A stretch of 64,000 nucleotides of DNA from Bacteroidota bacterium (GTDB lineage Bacteria; Bacteroidota; Ignavibacteria; UBA10030; UBA6906), in assembly GCA_030835135.1 (NCBI GenBank), contig JAUQWO010000020.1:98437-162436 (forward strand). The letters are read 5' to 3'. A program made the translations under genes and the position numbers. Below the pieces are notes generated by a model. The model did not search any database. It had not been told where the DNA came from and saw nothing but the letters and a program-made list of their open reading frames with translations. Positions 8,312-16,390 of the stretch are shown piece after piece (positions within the stretch are counted from its first letter, which is position 1; every line of letters starts with the position of its first letter).

Positions 8312-9568
8312 ATGCGTGTGTGCGCGTTCGGTGTTGTGGTGCTGGTGGCCGTGCAGATGGCACCCGCACAGATCAAAGTCGACCCGTCGCGGGTCTCCGT
8401 GGATGCAACGGGTGCAACGTCGGCATTCCTGACATGTGGCGGGGTGGCCGGCTATGTGCTTGTTGAGGCGATTTGGGCCGGCGAGATCATGGATGCTGCG
8501 CCCGACATTGGCAAGAGAGCTGTTCCCGGCACGATCTACGGATCGCTCCCCGCGCGTTATAATGTCTCGACGGCGAGCGGTACGAACGGCTTCACGGCGA
8601 TCATGTCCATCCCCCCCTCGGTCACCCGGCGGGCATATCAGGTGGCTGCCGGCGGTGGACCGTCGGTGTTCTTCTTCGTGTGCCGGTTCGTCAGCGAAAC
8701 GGGCGGGCCGGACGTGTACGTGCCGGTGACGTGTGAACTTGCGGGAGGCGGCATGCGCGCGCCATTCGCACTCACCAATGTGCATCTGTCGTTCGAGGAT
8801 GGGGAGAGCCTCACCAGCGCAACGGAGGGGGGCGTAGTGCAACCCTTCATGGCGGTGATCAGGTACACGGGGACGGCGGTCCTGCATGGGCGATGGGAGA
8901 TCGTGCGGCCCGGCGAGGACCCGCCGACAGAGTGGGATCTGTTGACCGAGGCGAGTCTTCCCATCGAACAGCGCTCGGAACAACGCCGGTACACGGTGAT
9001 CCAGCGCTTCAGCGATTTTCTTCCGCCCACGGGGACATACACGTTGCGCGGACCGGATCCGTCGATGCTCCCCACGACGGCGAGCGGGCTCTATCTTGTA
9101 TTGCTGCGCATCGAGGCAAGCCCCGATGCCGCCACGGTATCTGACCTGGCTGAGGTGGGAGCCGGGCCTGCGCCGGTCACCACTGGCGGCGTCGCGGGCT
9201 TTCCCATTCCCCCGCTGCGCTACTTCGTGGGTGGCGGCACGAGTGAAGCCGTTCAGCATCCGATCACGCTCCTCCAGCCGCGGGATATGGCCATGGTACC
9301 GTCCGGCGATCCGTTCACGCTCACGTGGCAAGGCGGAGTCCCGGGTCGGATCTGCCGGGTCGTGGTGATCGATCCCATGAATCGCATCCTGCTCACGGGC
9401 CTGCTCCGTGAGGGAGCGGTCTCGTACATCCTGCCCCCGTGGCTCTGGACGAAGACAGATGCGCGCAATATCGCCTGGAGTGTTGAATCTCTGGATGCCG
9501 GCGGGAACGTGGTTGCAAAGAGCGAATGGAGGACCCTGTATCGCGATCCAGTTGCATCGAGGCCATGA
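8312..9568 (+). CDS. secreted protein of unknown function with C-terminal Ig-like domain
   Basis: A 418-residue protein with a short signal peptide (MRVCAFGVVVLVAVQMAPAQ), starting 7 nt after the barrel gene with TGAGG before the ATG. The last ~110 residues (ITLLQPRDMAMVPSGDPFTLTWQGG ... WSVESLDAGG) look like the beta-sandwich modules that follow a 'what is the value in the phrase' W-x-G pattern in many FCB secreted proteins; the same kind of segment occurs in the secreted protein at 62842-63894. No catalytic motif or T9SS sorting domain is visible. It may be a periplasmic partner of the preceding barrel; this is inferred from the operon arrangement only. Confidence 0.72.
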   Translation: MRVCAFGVVVLVAVQMAPAQIKVDPSRVSVDATGATSAFLTCGGVAGYVLVEAIWAGEIMDAAPDIGKRAVPGTIYGSLPARYNVSTASGTNGFTAIMSIPPSVTRRAYQVAAGGGPSVFFFVCRFVSETGGPDVYVPVTCELAGGGMRAPFALTNVHLSFEDGESLTSATEGGVVQPFMAVIRYTGTAVLHGRWEIVRPGEDPPTEWDLLTEASLPIEQRSEQRRYTVIQRFSDFLPPTGTYTLRGPDPSMLPTTASGLYLVLLRIEASPDAATVSDLAEVGAGPAPVTTGGVAGFPIPPLRYFVGGGTSEAVQHPITLLQPRDMAMVPSGDPFTLTWQGGVPGRICRVVVIDPMNRILLTGLLREGAVSYILPPWLWTKTDARNIAWSVESLDAGGNVVAKSEWRTLYRDPVASRP

Positions 9569-9637
9569 GCAATTCGTGCCAGCCATCGAAGCCCACCATA
9601 CAACATTCAATCACATTCATCAGATGGAGGTCATGCC

Positions 9638-10783
9638 ATGAACACCACACGCACAGTCCTGGGCGCAGCCCTGCTCCTTGCCGTTCTGTCAATGCCAACG
9701 ATCGCGGGAACCATCCTGGGAACGTCGGGACAGACGGTGTATCCGCAGACCACGACATCCAGTCTGACGTCCACCATGGCCGTGTATGGCGACTGGATCG
9801 AGACCATCGGGAGTGCAACGACCTCATCCTCCGGTGTGTCCATCTCGATCATTGACAAATTCAACGGAGCACAAAACACGACCGCTCCCTATGCCGGACG
9901 CGGCAAGGTCACGCTGAAGATCACGACGAACGGGGCGACAGCGGGGATCAAGACGATCCGCCTCCGGGGCGGGATCTTCGGGGAGGCATCGTTCACGATC
10001 ACTGTGGTTCCATCGCCCACCGTCACGAATGTCGCGCTGCCATCGCCGGCAGACCCGTTCAAAGAGATCGTCGTGACCCTGACGGGGACGGGTCTGCAGA
10101 ACGCCATCGATCCGGCGGACGGGAAGATCGTGAAGGACAATCTGGTGAACTACATCACGGTAGGTGGCGATGTTCTTGTCTCCAGCGTGCGGGTTCTCAG
10201 CTCGTCGGAGCATACGTTGCAGTTCAAGGTCTTCTTTTCGGGCTTTGTCCAGGACGTGACGGTCGATCTGAGCTTCAGGACAGCAGGGAATGTGAACGTC
10301 CCGCTCCTGAACGGCCTGAAGCGGCGCATCCGGATGAAGAGCGCCAACGTGAGGAACTATGTCAGGTCAATCACCTTCCCGAACGGAAACACATTCGACA
10401 AGAACAGCATCGCAACGGTCCGTCTGAATCTTCTCTTCCCGGCTCCATCGGACGGTGTTGGCACGGTCACCATCGGAGGGCGTTCGATCACGACCGGTCT
10501 ATCGGTCGGGAACACGAATCGGAAAGTGTATCTCAAGCTTGTACCGGGGAACGCCTTTGTCGCCGTGCAGAATGGGACACCGATCAACGCGAACGGGATC
10601 ACGACAGTGCTGGCCAATCCCGGGGATGACGTCATCACGCTCACGTTCAAGGTGGCAGATTGTCTGGGGGGTATGCCCGGGACCGTGAACACGGTGAAGA
10701 TCCAGACATGGATGCACACCACGAAAACCAATCTGCCGCCGAATTTCATTGAACAGTCATTCGGCGTACGCTGCACGCAGTGA
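9638..10783 (+). CDS. secreted protein of unknown function, Ser/Thr-rich with beta repeats
   Basis: A 381-residue protein with a clear signal peptide (MNTTRTVLGAALLLAVLSMPTIAG) and GGAGG-like ribosome site (GGAGG 7-11 nt before ATG). The mature N-terminus is rich in Ser and Thr. Two stretches (TVTNVALPSPADPFKEIVVT and YVRSITFPNGNTFDKNSIAT) start like IPT/TIG-type beta-sandwich domains. It ends with a lone Cys in FGVRCTQ; another Cys lies in VADCLGG. No sorting domain is present. It follows the previous secreted protein by 69 bp and is probably part of the same surface module. Confidence 0.72.
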   Translation: MNTTRTVLGAALLLAVLSMPTIAGTILGTSGQTVYPQTTTSSLTSTMAVYGDWIETIGSATTSSSGVSISIIDKFNGAQNTTAPYAGRGKVTLKITTNGATAGIKTIRLRGGIFGEASFTITVVPSPTVTNVALPSPADPFKEIVVTLTGTGLQNAIDPADGKIVKDNLVNYITVGGDVLVSSVRVLSSSEHTLQFKVFFSGFVQDVTVDLSFRTAGNVNVPLLNGLKRRIRMKSANVRNYVRSITFPNGNTFDKNSIATVRLNLLFPAPSDGVGTVTIGGRSITTGLSVGNTNRKVYLKLVPGNAFVAVQNGTPINANGITTVLANPGDDVITLTFKVADCLGGMPGTVNTVKIQTWMHTTKTNLPPNFIEQSFGVRCTQ

Positions 10784-11000
10784 TGCAGGGACACATATCA
10801 CGATGGATGCGGTGGTCCAGTCCGCAGGCGGCAACGTGTCACCGATACGGGTGATGCGTTGCTGTCCTGCCGGGACGTGGTCAGAACGGCGCCTGTGAGC
10901 CATCGTATCTGATACTTCCATCACTCAGATCCCGCTGATCGCGTCTCTGGCCCCGATGTCGAATGGATGTTGACCGGGCTCCGGAGACGCCGTGGACGGA

Positions 11001-11975
11001 TCACCGCATCAGCATCATCGTGCGTGCAACCTGGACCCGCCCGGCCCGCATGACATACACGTACACCCCCGACGCAAGCCCCGTAGCATTGAAGGGCACC
11101 TCGCTTCTGCCTGCCGCCATCATGCCGTCGAGCAGCACCGCCACCTCTCTCCCGATCATATCGTACACGCGCAGGTCCACATGCGCGTCGGTGGCGAGAT
11201 CGATGGGGATCATGGTCCGCGGGTTGAATGGGTTGGGATAGTTGTATCCAAGTCGATGATCCGCCGGGAGACCACGGGGATCCTTCACCTCCGTGGCCGG
11301 GTCGAAGACCACGGTGATGCGATCGAAGTACAGCGTCGTCGTTGCCTCGAACCCCGAGTCGGTGCCGATGCAGATCCAGACCGCGCCGGAGGCATCGGCG
11401 GTGACGGTGCACGGATGCGCGGCGTTGGTCCGCCGGACCATCGTGTACACGGTCGTGGTGTCGGTCACACCCGCATGGCCGATCGTGTCCATGTCAGCGC
11501 CGGGCTGGGACTGGTTGCCCTTTTCGATGTTCATCCTGTAGTTGCCACCATCCTGGACCTTCATCGGTTCATCCTTCAACGCACCTGCTTTGAATACCAC
11601 CCCCTCCCCGGGGGCGCCTCCCACGCCGGCAGTATTGGTGGGGTAGCACGATGCGACATCCACCGTGATCGTTACCCGATACGCATGGTGGGGGGTGAGT
11701 CCCGTGATCCTCTTCTTGAGGAACATGAACAGATCGTCGCTGTGGTTGTTCCCCGATATCCGAAAGGCGGAGTCGGCGGGGCTCAGAGGCCAGGGAAGTG
11801 CGGTGTGTCCCCAGGACAACTCATAGAAAAGCGAGTCGGTCACGGGATAGTCTGCAAAGTCACAGATCCATCCCTCCAGCCCGCTTTCAAAAGTGAAAAG
11901 ATGGGTCTGCGCACCAGCAGGGACCGCCGATAGCGATACAATGGCCACCAACACCATCCACATTCTTATAGACAT
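11001..11975 (-). CDS. T9SS-secreted protein with C-terminal sorting domain
   Basis: A 324-residue protein: signal peptide (VLVAIVSLSAVPAGAQ), a jelly-roll-like ligand-binding or carbohydrate-binding domain (FTFESGLEGW, typical of CBM-like modules, residues ~25-235), and a type A T9SS sorting domain (LGYNYPNPFNPRTMIPIDL ... VYVMRAGRVQVARTMMLMR). The sorting domain targets the protein through the type IX system to the cell surface or medium. GGAGGAAGG precedes the ATG. It stands alone on the minus strand. No enzymatic motif is visible, so its cargo function is unknown; binding of a polymer is a guess from the N-terminal module. Confidence 0.87.
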   Translation of the reverse strand: MSIRMWMVLVAIVSLSAVPAGAQTHLFTFESGLEGWICDFADYPVTDSLFYELSWGHTALPWPLSPADSAFRISGNNHSDDLFMFLKKRITGLTPHHAYRVTITVDVASCYPTNTAGVGGAPGEGVVFKAGALKDEPMKVQDGGNYRMNIEKGNQSQPGADMDTIGHAGVTDTTTVYTMVRRTNAAHPCTVTADASGAVWICIGTDSGFEATTTLYFDRITVVFDPATEVKDPRGLPADHRLGYNYPNPFNPRTMIPIDLATDAHVDLRVYDMIGREVAVLLDGMMAAGRSEVPFNATGLASGVYVYVMRAGRVQVARTMMLMR

Positions 11976-12162
11976 CGTTCCTTCCTCCCCTCGCTATCTT
12001 TTGAATAGAAATGATCTGCACGGGTCCGGGCAGTACGCCCCCGCGCCCTCCGATCTGGCCGTGACAGGCGCATATAGAGGAGAACGGATGAGACGGCGAT
12101 TCCCCCCATTCCGCCGGACATTCCCTTCGTGGCAGGCGGAATGATCCGGCGGCATAACCCCG

Positions 12163-12190
12163 TTGACTTTGTCATCGCATCGCGTATCAT
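12163..12190 (+). promoter_or_regulatory. sigma-70-type promoter of the TfoX-domain gene
   Basis: TTGACT (12163-12168), 16 bp, TATCAT (12185-12190). Expected transcript start near 12197; an AAGGAG ribosome site at 12225-12230 precedes the ATG at 12238. Confidence 0.62.
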
Positions 12191-12237
12191 GTAGGAGTTC
12201 TTCCCCGTCACCCCATCACAGGATAAGGAGCGCTTCG

Positions 12238-12876
12238 ATGGCATCCGATGCCAGCTTCGTCCAGTTCGTCGTCGATCAGGTCAATGGCGCCGGCGCGATC
12301 ACCTCGCGCTACATGTTCGGCGAATACGCCCTCTATTGTAATGAGAAAGTGGTCGGACTCATCTGCGACAACAAGCTGTTCGTGAAGCCGACGGATGCCG
12401 GCAGGGCGTTCATCGGCACGCCCGTGGAAGCTCCGGCCTACACCGGCGCGAAGCCGAGCTTCCTCATCGAGGACAAGCTGGAAGACCGCGCGTGGCTGAC
12501 GGAACTCATCCGCATCACGGAGCGGGAAGTCGCGGTGCCAACAAAGAAGAGGAAGAACAAGGATGTGACGAAGCCTGCTGCTGCGAAGCCGCACGCAGCC
12601 AAGACGGCGACGAAGAGCGGCCCCCAAAACTCGAAGAAGAAGGCGGCACCAGGCGCGAAGAAAGCCCCAAAGCAGAGCGCAGTGAAGACCACGAAGAAGA
12701 GTTCAAAGGGCACTTCAAAGAACTCTTCAAAGACAGCTTCGAAGAAGACCCCAAAGAAGACCCCAAAGAAGACCCTGAAGAAGACCCTGAAGAAGACCAC
12801 AACGAAGGCTGGCGGAAAACTCGCCACCTCCATCACAGAGAAGAACGTGATTAAAAAGAAGTCCTCCCGCCGATGA
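12238..12876 (+). CDS. TfoX N-terminal-domain protein with long Lys/Thr/Ser histone-H1-like tail
   Basis: A 212-residue protein. Residues 1-100 match the TfoX/Sxy N-terminal domain (FVQFVVDQ ... SRYMFGEYALYCNEKVVGL, FVKPTDAGRAF, AYTGAKPSFLIED). The remaining ~110 residues are almost only Lys, Thr, Ser, Ala, Pro, including four 12-bp DNA repeats at 12745-12792 encoding KTPK/KTLK units. Such tails resemble histone H1, AlgP or HU-like nucleoid proteins and should bind nucleic acid. TfoX in gamma-proteobacteria is a competence activator; stand-alone TfoX-N proteins are of unknown role. AAGGAG lies 7 nt before the ATG. It has its own promoter and probably acts in the cytoplasm on DNA. Confidence 0.85.
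   Translation: MASDASFVQFVVDQVNGAGAITSRYMFGEYALYCNEKVVGLICDNKLFVKPTDAGRAFIGTPVEAPAYTGAKPSFLIEDKLEDRAWLTELIRITEREVAVPTKKRKNKDVTKPAAAKPHAAKTATKSGPQNSKKKAAPGAKKAPKQSAVKTTKKSSKGTSKNSSKTASKKTPKKTPKKTLKKTLKKTTTKAGGKLATSITEKNVIKKKSSRR
12745..12792 (+). repeat. four tandem 12-bp repeats in the basic tail
   Basis: Units of AAGACCCCAAAG or AAGACCCTGAAG encode KTPK, KTPK, KTLK, KTLK. Such in-frame repeats change copy number easily, so tail length may vary between strains. Confidence 0.8.
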
Positions 12877-12938
12877 GGGCACCGGTTGATATCACACAGG
12901 CGGAGCATCATCGATACTCTGACAGAGAGAATACGAAC

Positions 12939-14531
12939 ATGCACCTGACCACTTGTCGCCTCCTTGCTGTGACGCTCTGCTGCCTCGTCGCTGCGACCGT
13001 TTCCGTACACGCACAGACGAAACCCCCCTCTGCCGACCGCGTGATCGCGGTGGACTACAATGTCGTGCGCGGTCCCCTCAATACGATGTTCAATACCTGC
13101 GTCGGGGCAGGCCGCGCCAATGAAGGACTGCGCGCCGACTGGCAACAGCAGCTCGCCCGGGCGCACACAGACTGCGGCTTCCGTTACATCCGCTTCCACG
13201 GCCTCCTCGCGGACGATATGGGGATCTACTTCGAAGACGCGAAGGGGAACCCCATCTACAACTTCCAGTACATGGACGTCCTCTTCGACTACATCCTGAG
13301 CATCGGGATGAAACCGTTCGTCGAACTGGGATTCATGCCGAACGCACTGGCCAGCGGCACGAAGACGATCTTCTGGTGGCGCGGGAATGTGACGCCCCCG
13401 AAGGACTATACGAAATGGGCCGCGCTCGTCCGCGCACTCACGCAGCACGTGACGGACCGCTACGGCGTGGAGGAGGTGAAGAGCTGGTACTTCGAAGTCT
13501 GGAACGAACCGAACCTGGACATCTTCTGGGCGGGAACACAGCAGGAGTACTTCACCCTGTACCGGCACAGTACGGAAGCGATCAAGAGCGTGAACAGGGC
13601 CTACCGCGTGGGTGGACCCGCGACCGCAGGCGCTGCATGGGTGCCGGAGATGATCGCCTTCGCGCACACCACCAGACTCCCGCTGGATTTCGTGAGCACG
13701 CATTCCTATGGCGTAAAGGCGGGGTACGTGGATGAGTACGGACAGAATGGCACGGTCCTGGACAAGGACCACTGGAGCGTGAGCCGCGACATCCTCCGCT
13801 CGCGCGCCGAGATCACTGCGTCACCGATGCCGGACCTCGAACTGCACTACACCGAATGGAGCTCTTCGTACACTCCCGCCGACCCGATCCACGATTCATA
13901 CCACGAGGCGGCGTATATCCTCGACCGCATCAGGAAAGCCGGCACGGCCGTGCAGTCGATGTCCTACTGGACCTTCACCGATATCTTCGAGGAGCCCGGC
14001 CCGCGTACGACGCCGTTCCATGGAGGCTTCGGACTGATCAACTATCAAGGGATCAACAAACCGGCATTCTATGCGTTCGCCTTCATGAACAAACTCGGCG
14101 GGACCGAACTCGCCACCACGGACAGCACGTCGTGGGTTACGCGGAGCGCGGATGGCGGCGTGCAAGTGCTCCTCTGGGACTTCACGAACACCCATCCAGG
14201 CGATTCGGTGAATGATCAGGTGTACTATCTGCGCGATCTACCGGCGAAGCCGAAGGGCAAGGTCCGCATCGAGCTCACCGGCGTTCCCGCGGGGACGTAT
14301 ACGCTCGAACTCTCCCAGATCGGGTATCGCGTGAACGATGCGTACTCCACGTATCTGTCCATGGGACGCCCGGCACAGCTCACGCGCGCGCAGGTGGAGA
14401 CCATCAAGGCCATGAACGACGGATCGCCGGTGAAGCGCGAGCTGGTCACGGTCGGCGCACGAGGCGTGCTGTCGAAGCAGCTCGATATGCGCGAGAACGA
14501 TGTGTTCCTCCTGCGGCTCATCAGATCCTGA
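12939..14531 (+). CDS. secreted glycoside hydrolase family 39 (beta-xylosidase-like)
   Basis: A 530-residue protein with a signal peptide (LLAVTLCCLVAATVSVHAQ). The catalytic domain has the GH-A clan signature of GH39: acid/base Glu190 in VWNEPN and nucleophile Glu306 in LHYTEWSSS, plus GFRYIRFHGLLADDMGIY near the N-terminus. Family members are xylan 1,4-beta-xylosidases or alpha-L-iduronidases, usually releasing xylose from xylo-oligosaccharides. It is a retaining enzyme by family. No sorting domain is seen, so it is likely periplasmic. ATG 12939 is preferred over 12873 because it begins a proper signal peptide. It is separated from the TfoX gene by 62 bp. Confidence 0.9.
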   Translation: MHLTTCRLLAVTLCCLVAATVSVHAQTKPPSADRVIAVDYNVVRGPLNTMFNTCVGAGRANEGLRADWQQQLARAHTDCGFRYIRFHGLLADDMGIYFEDAKGNPIYNFQYMDVLFDYILSIGMKPFVELGFMPNALASGTKTIFWWRGNVTPPKDYTKWAALVRALTQHVTDRYGVEEVKSWYFEVWNEPNLDIFWAGTQQEYFTLYRHSTEAIKSVNRAYRVGGPATAGAAWVPEMIAFAHTTRLPLDFVSTHSYGVKAGYVDEYGQNGTVLDKDHWSVSRDILRSRAEITASPMPDLELHYTEWSSSYTPADPIHDSYHEAAYILDRIRKAGTAVQSMSYWTFTDIFEEPGPRTTPFHGGFGLINYQGINKPAFYAFAFMNKLGGTELATTDSTSWVTRSADGGVQVLLWDFTNTHPGDSVNDQVYYLRDLPAKPKGKVRIELTGVPAGTYTLELSQIGYRVNDAYSTYLSMGRPAQLTRAQVETIKAMNDGSPVKRELVTVGARGVLSKQLDMRENDVFLLRLIRS

Positions 14532-14863
14532 GGGCCCGGGTGATCTTCCTCCTTGCCTCTTCTCTCTCGCGCATCACGGTCTCATGGTGGTGGTTGGGGA
14601 ATGCGCGCGAAGACATCAACAGGGGGATGAATGCAAACAAAAACCCCGGCAATCCGTAAGAACAGATGGCATTGGAATCCGTGGAGTGTTTCCTGCCGGC
14701 TTCCGTGGACCACGAACAACGGTGCCCTCGATGTCGCGATCTGCGATATCAAGAGCGGTGCCCCGCGGTTCAGATAGCAGACAGCCCGATTCCGCTCTCT
14801 TTGTTTCGATAGATTCCGCACAATATCCTATCGGCATATCCGTCTACCACAATACCAACGCTG
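14532..14863. other. 332-bp intergenic stretch
   Basis: No convincing gene or RNA is seen. The only structure recognised is the possible promoter at 14801-14829 for the following sigma-factor gene. Confidence 0.5.
14801..14829 (+). promoter_or_regulatory. possible promoter of the ECF sigma operon
   Basis: TTGTTT (14801-14806), 17 bp, TATCCT (14824-14829). The -35 box is weak, but the layout matches the other promoters of this window. Confidence 0.42.
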
Positions 14864-15463
14864 GTGAACAAGGCCACTTCCCGGGCAGAGGCGAACGCGG
14901 ACACAGTACTTCGACATACAGGTACGGCTGCACAACTCGGCAGCACCGTTGAGGCGCATCGCCCGCGGTTGCTGGAGTTCATCCGCCGGAGGGTGCGCAC
15001 CGATGAGGATGCGGAGGATATCCTTCAGGACGTCCTCATGCAACTCGTGGCCAGCTGGAGTGTCACGGAGCCGATCGACAAGGTTGCGGCATGGCTCTTC
15101 ACCGTTGCCCGGAACCGTATCACCGATTGGTACCGGAAGAAACGCCATGCTCCGATGCCGCGCGACCCGAACGATGATCTCCTTCCGCTGAACCTGGAGG
15201 ACGTGCTTCCCGATCCGGCCGGTACGCCGGAAAATGAGCTGGTCCGCTCGCTCATCCGCGACGCGCTGGAAGAGGCCCTGGAGGAGATGCCACAGAAACA
15301 ACGTGACGTCTTTGTGTGGCACGAACTCGAAGGACGACCGTTCAAAGAGATCGCCGCGCTGACAGGCGAACCGGTGAATACCCTGATCTCCCGCAAACGC
15401 TATGCGGTGCTCTATCTCCGCGAGCGGTTGCAGACTGTCTACGACGATTTTGACATGGCGTAA
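14864..15463 (+). CDS. ECF-type RNA polymerase sigma factor
   Basis: A 199-residue sigma-70 family protein: region 2 (LLEFIRRRVRTDEDAEDILQDVLMQL ... AWLFTVARNRITDWYRKK) and region 4 (EALEEMPQKQRDVFVWHELEGRPFKEIAALTG). The start is GTG 14864, with no clear ribosome site; the next in-frame start would cut into the N-terminus. It is followed 18 bp later by a small membrane protein and a small soluble protein, with no zinc-finger anti-sigma factor. The membrane protein is therefore the candidate signal partner. The stimulus is unknown. Confidence 0.88.
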   Translation: MNKATSRAEANADTVLRHTGTAAQLGSTVEAHRPRLLEFIRRRVRTDEDAEDILQDVLMQLVASWSVTEPIDKVAAWLFTVARNRITDWYRKKRHAPMPRDPNDDLLPLNLEDVLPDPAGTPENELVRSLIRDALEEALEEMPQKQRDVFVWHELEGRPFKEIAALTGEPVNTLISRKRYAVLYLRERLQTVYDDFDMA

Positions 15464-15481
15464 TACCTAACGAGGGATGAT

Positions 15482-15835
15482 ATGAAAACATGGTGGGCGG
15501 TACGCATACTCAAAGGACTCATGATCGGAGCGGTGATCGGTCTCGTGGTGGGGTTCGTGGTGATGGGACTGTGGAATGCATTGATACCCGAACTGTTCCA
15601 GGGACCCGTGATCACATTCTGGCAGGCGGTGGGACTCCTCGTGCTCTCGCATATCCTGTTCCGCGGGCCGGGCGCCAGGTTCGGCGGGTGGCGGCATGAC
15701 AGCTGGCGGAAGAAGTTCGAGGCGAAGCTGGCCGCGATGACGCCGGAGGAGCGTGAGCAATTCAGGAGTCAGTGGCACCACCGCTGCTATCCGTGGGACG
15801 ATGGTGGCAAGGAACAGCCTGTCGCCGGCGAGTGA
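15482..15835 (+). CDS. small membrane protein of the ECF sigma operon
   Basis: A 117-residue protein with two membrane helices (MIGAVIGLVVGFVVMGLW and FWQAVGLLVLSHILF) and a charged cytoplasmic tail (WRKKFEAKLAAMTPEEREQF) ending near HHRCYPWD. Proteins of this build follow ECF sigma factors in many Bacteroidota-type genomes; their role is not known to me. They do not contain the HxxxCxxC zinc site of classical anti-sigma factors, but the position argues for regulation of the sigma factor. GAGGGA lies 6-11 nt before the ATG. Confidence 0.78.
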   Translation: MKTWWAVRILKGLMIGAVIGLVVGFVVMGLWNALIPELFQGPVITFWQAVGLLVLSHILFRGPGARFGGWRHDSWRKKFEAKLAAMTPEEREQFRSQWHHRCYPWDDGGKEQPVAGE

Positions 15836-15857
15836 TCAGCAGACCATGGGGAACAGC

Positions 15858-16070
15858 ATGGACATCTTCGTATTCCGGACGAACATTATCTCGGCACAGA
15901 CCGCGCACCCGGTGGCGAACCGCCTGGATACCCACGAGCGCGTATCACGCTGGACGATCGATTTCGGGGACCGCGACAGGGTCTTGCGCGTAGAGGCGGA
16001 AGGGGCGGATACCGCGGAGATCACGAAGCTCGTGACCGCGGCGGGGTTCGAGTGTGAGGAGATGCTCTGA
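15858..16070 (+). CDS. small HMA-like protein lacking the CxxC metal site
   Basis: A 70-residue soluble protein (MDIFVFRTNI ... TAAGFECEEML) with the beta-alpha-beta-beta-alpha-beta rhythm of heavy-metal-associated domains but without the metal-binding CxxC loop; a single Cys is near the C-terminus. ATG 15858 is chosen because GGGGA lies just upstream; ATG 15846 is an alternative. It is third in the ECF sigma operon, starting 22 bp after the membrane protein. It may be a sensor or regulatory partner; a similar protein is frequent next to small membrane proteins in this group (family recollection, not verified). Confidence 0.7.
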   Translation: MDIFVFRTNIISAQTAHPVANRLDTHERVSRWTIDFGDRDRVLRVEAEGADTAEITKLVTAAGFECEEML

Positions 16071-16159
16071 CCGATCTCAGGCTCCCTTCCCTGCGGTGAG
16101 ATCCAACGCATGCCTGTTTGACAATCCAGAATTCAGTCGGGATCCTCCCGCGGAAGGTC

Positions 16160-16188
16160 TTGACTCAGTATCGGAAAAGTTCTATAGT
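16160..16188 (+). promoter_or_regulatory. strong sigma-70-type promoter
   Basis: TTGACT (16160-16165), exactly 17 bp, TATAGT (16183-16188). The -10 box ends 6 nt before ATG 16195. This is one of the best promoters in the window and drives the leader/terminator unit below. Confidence 0.75.
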
Positions 16189-16194
16189 ATATGT

Positions 16195-16305
16195 ATGAAA
16201 TGTGTCCGTCATACCGTCCGGTGTCAGTGCCAGCATGCGCAGCAGCAGCAACAGCAGCAGCGCGTGGAGGCAGGCCACGTTTTCGCACAGGACGGGACGG
16301 CATGA
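16195..16305 (+). CDS. possible polyglutamine leader peptide (36 aa)
   Basis: A short frame in the transcript from the promoter at 16160. It encodes 36 residues with two clusters: Cys-rich start (KCVRHTVRCQCQHA) and seven consecutive Gln codons (CAG x3, CAA, CAG x3), then RVEAGHVFAQDGTA. Its stop at 16303 overlaps an inverted repeat (ATGATC TAG GATCAT) and a perfect terminator follows 32 nt later. This is the layout of a transcription-attenuation leader, in which ribosome progress through the Gln run could decide termination. Alternatively the transcript is a non-coding RNA. No homologue is recognised. Confidence 0.4.
   Translation: MKCVRHTVRCQCQHAQQQQQQQRVEAGHVFAQDGTA
16238..16260 (+). repeat. 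CAG microsatellite
   Basis: CAG repeats interrupted by one CAA inside the short leader frame; the length could vary by slippage. Confidence 0.7.
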
Positions 16306-16316
16306 TCTAGGATCAT
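16302..16316. repeat. inverted repeat around the leader stop
   Basis: ATGATC, TAG, GATCAT: perfect 6-bp arms with 3-nt loop. It may be a weak hairpin alternative to the terminator or an operator. Confidence 0.5.
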
Positions 16317-16337
16317 AGCAAGTGTAGCAACACCGAA

Positions 16338-16367
16338 CCCTCCGGCGAAGACGCCGGAGGGTTTTTT
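16338..16367 (+). terminator. intrinsic terminator (possible attenuator)
   Basis: A perfect 10-bp GC-rich stem (CCCTCCGGCG / CGCCGGAGGG), 4-nt loop AAGA, then six T (16362-16367). It lies between the short leader frame and the zinc-finger gene at 16391, so it either ends a small RNA or attenuates the gene behind it. Confidence 0.88.
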
Positions 16368-16390
16368 ATTATGTCCACAGACGACGGGAT

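Noticed and set aside
12438..13772. 444-codon minus-strand frame over the TfoX tail and the GH39 gene
   Set aside because: Phe-rich run is the reverse of the Lys-rich tail; conflicts with two strong plus-strand genes.
16238..16260. CAG repeats and 22201-22280 tandem units considered as CRISPR
   Set aside because: No spacers, units are directly adjacent, no cas genes.
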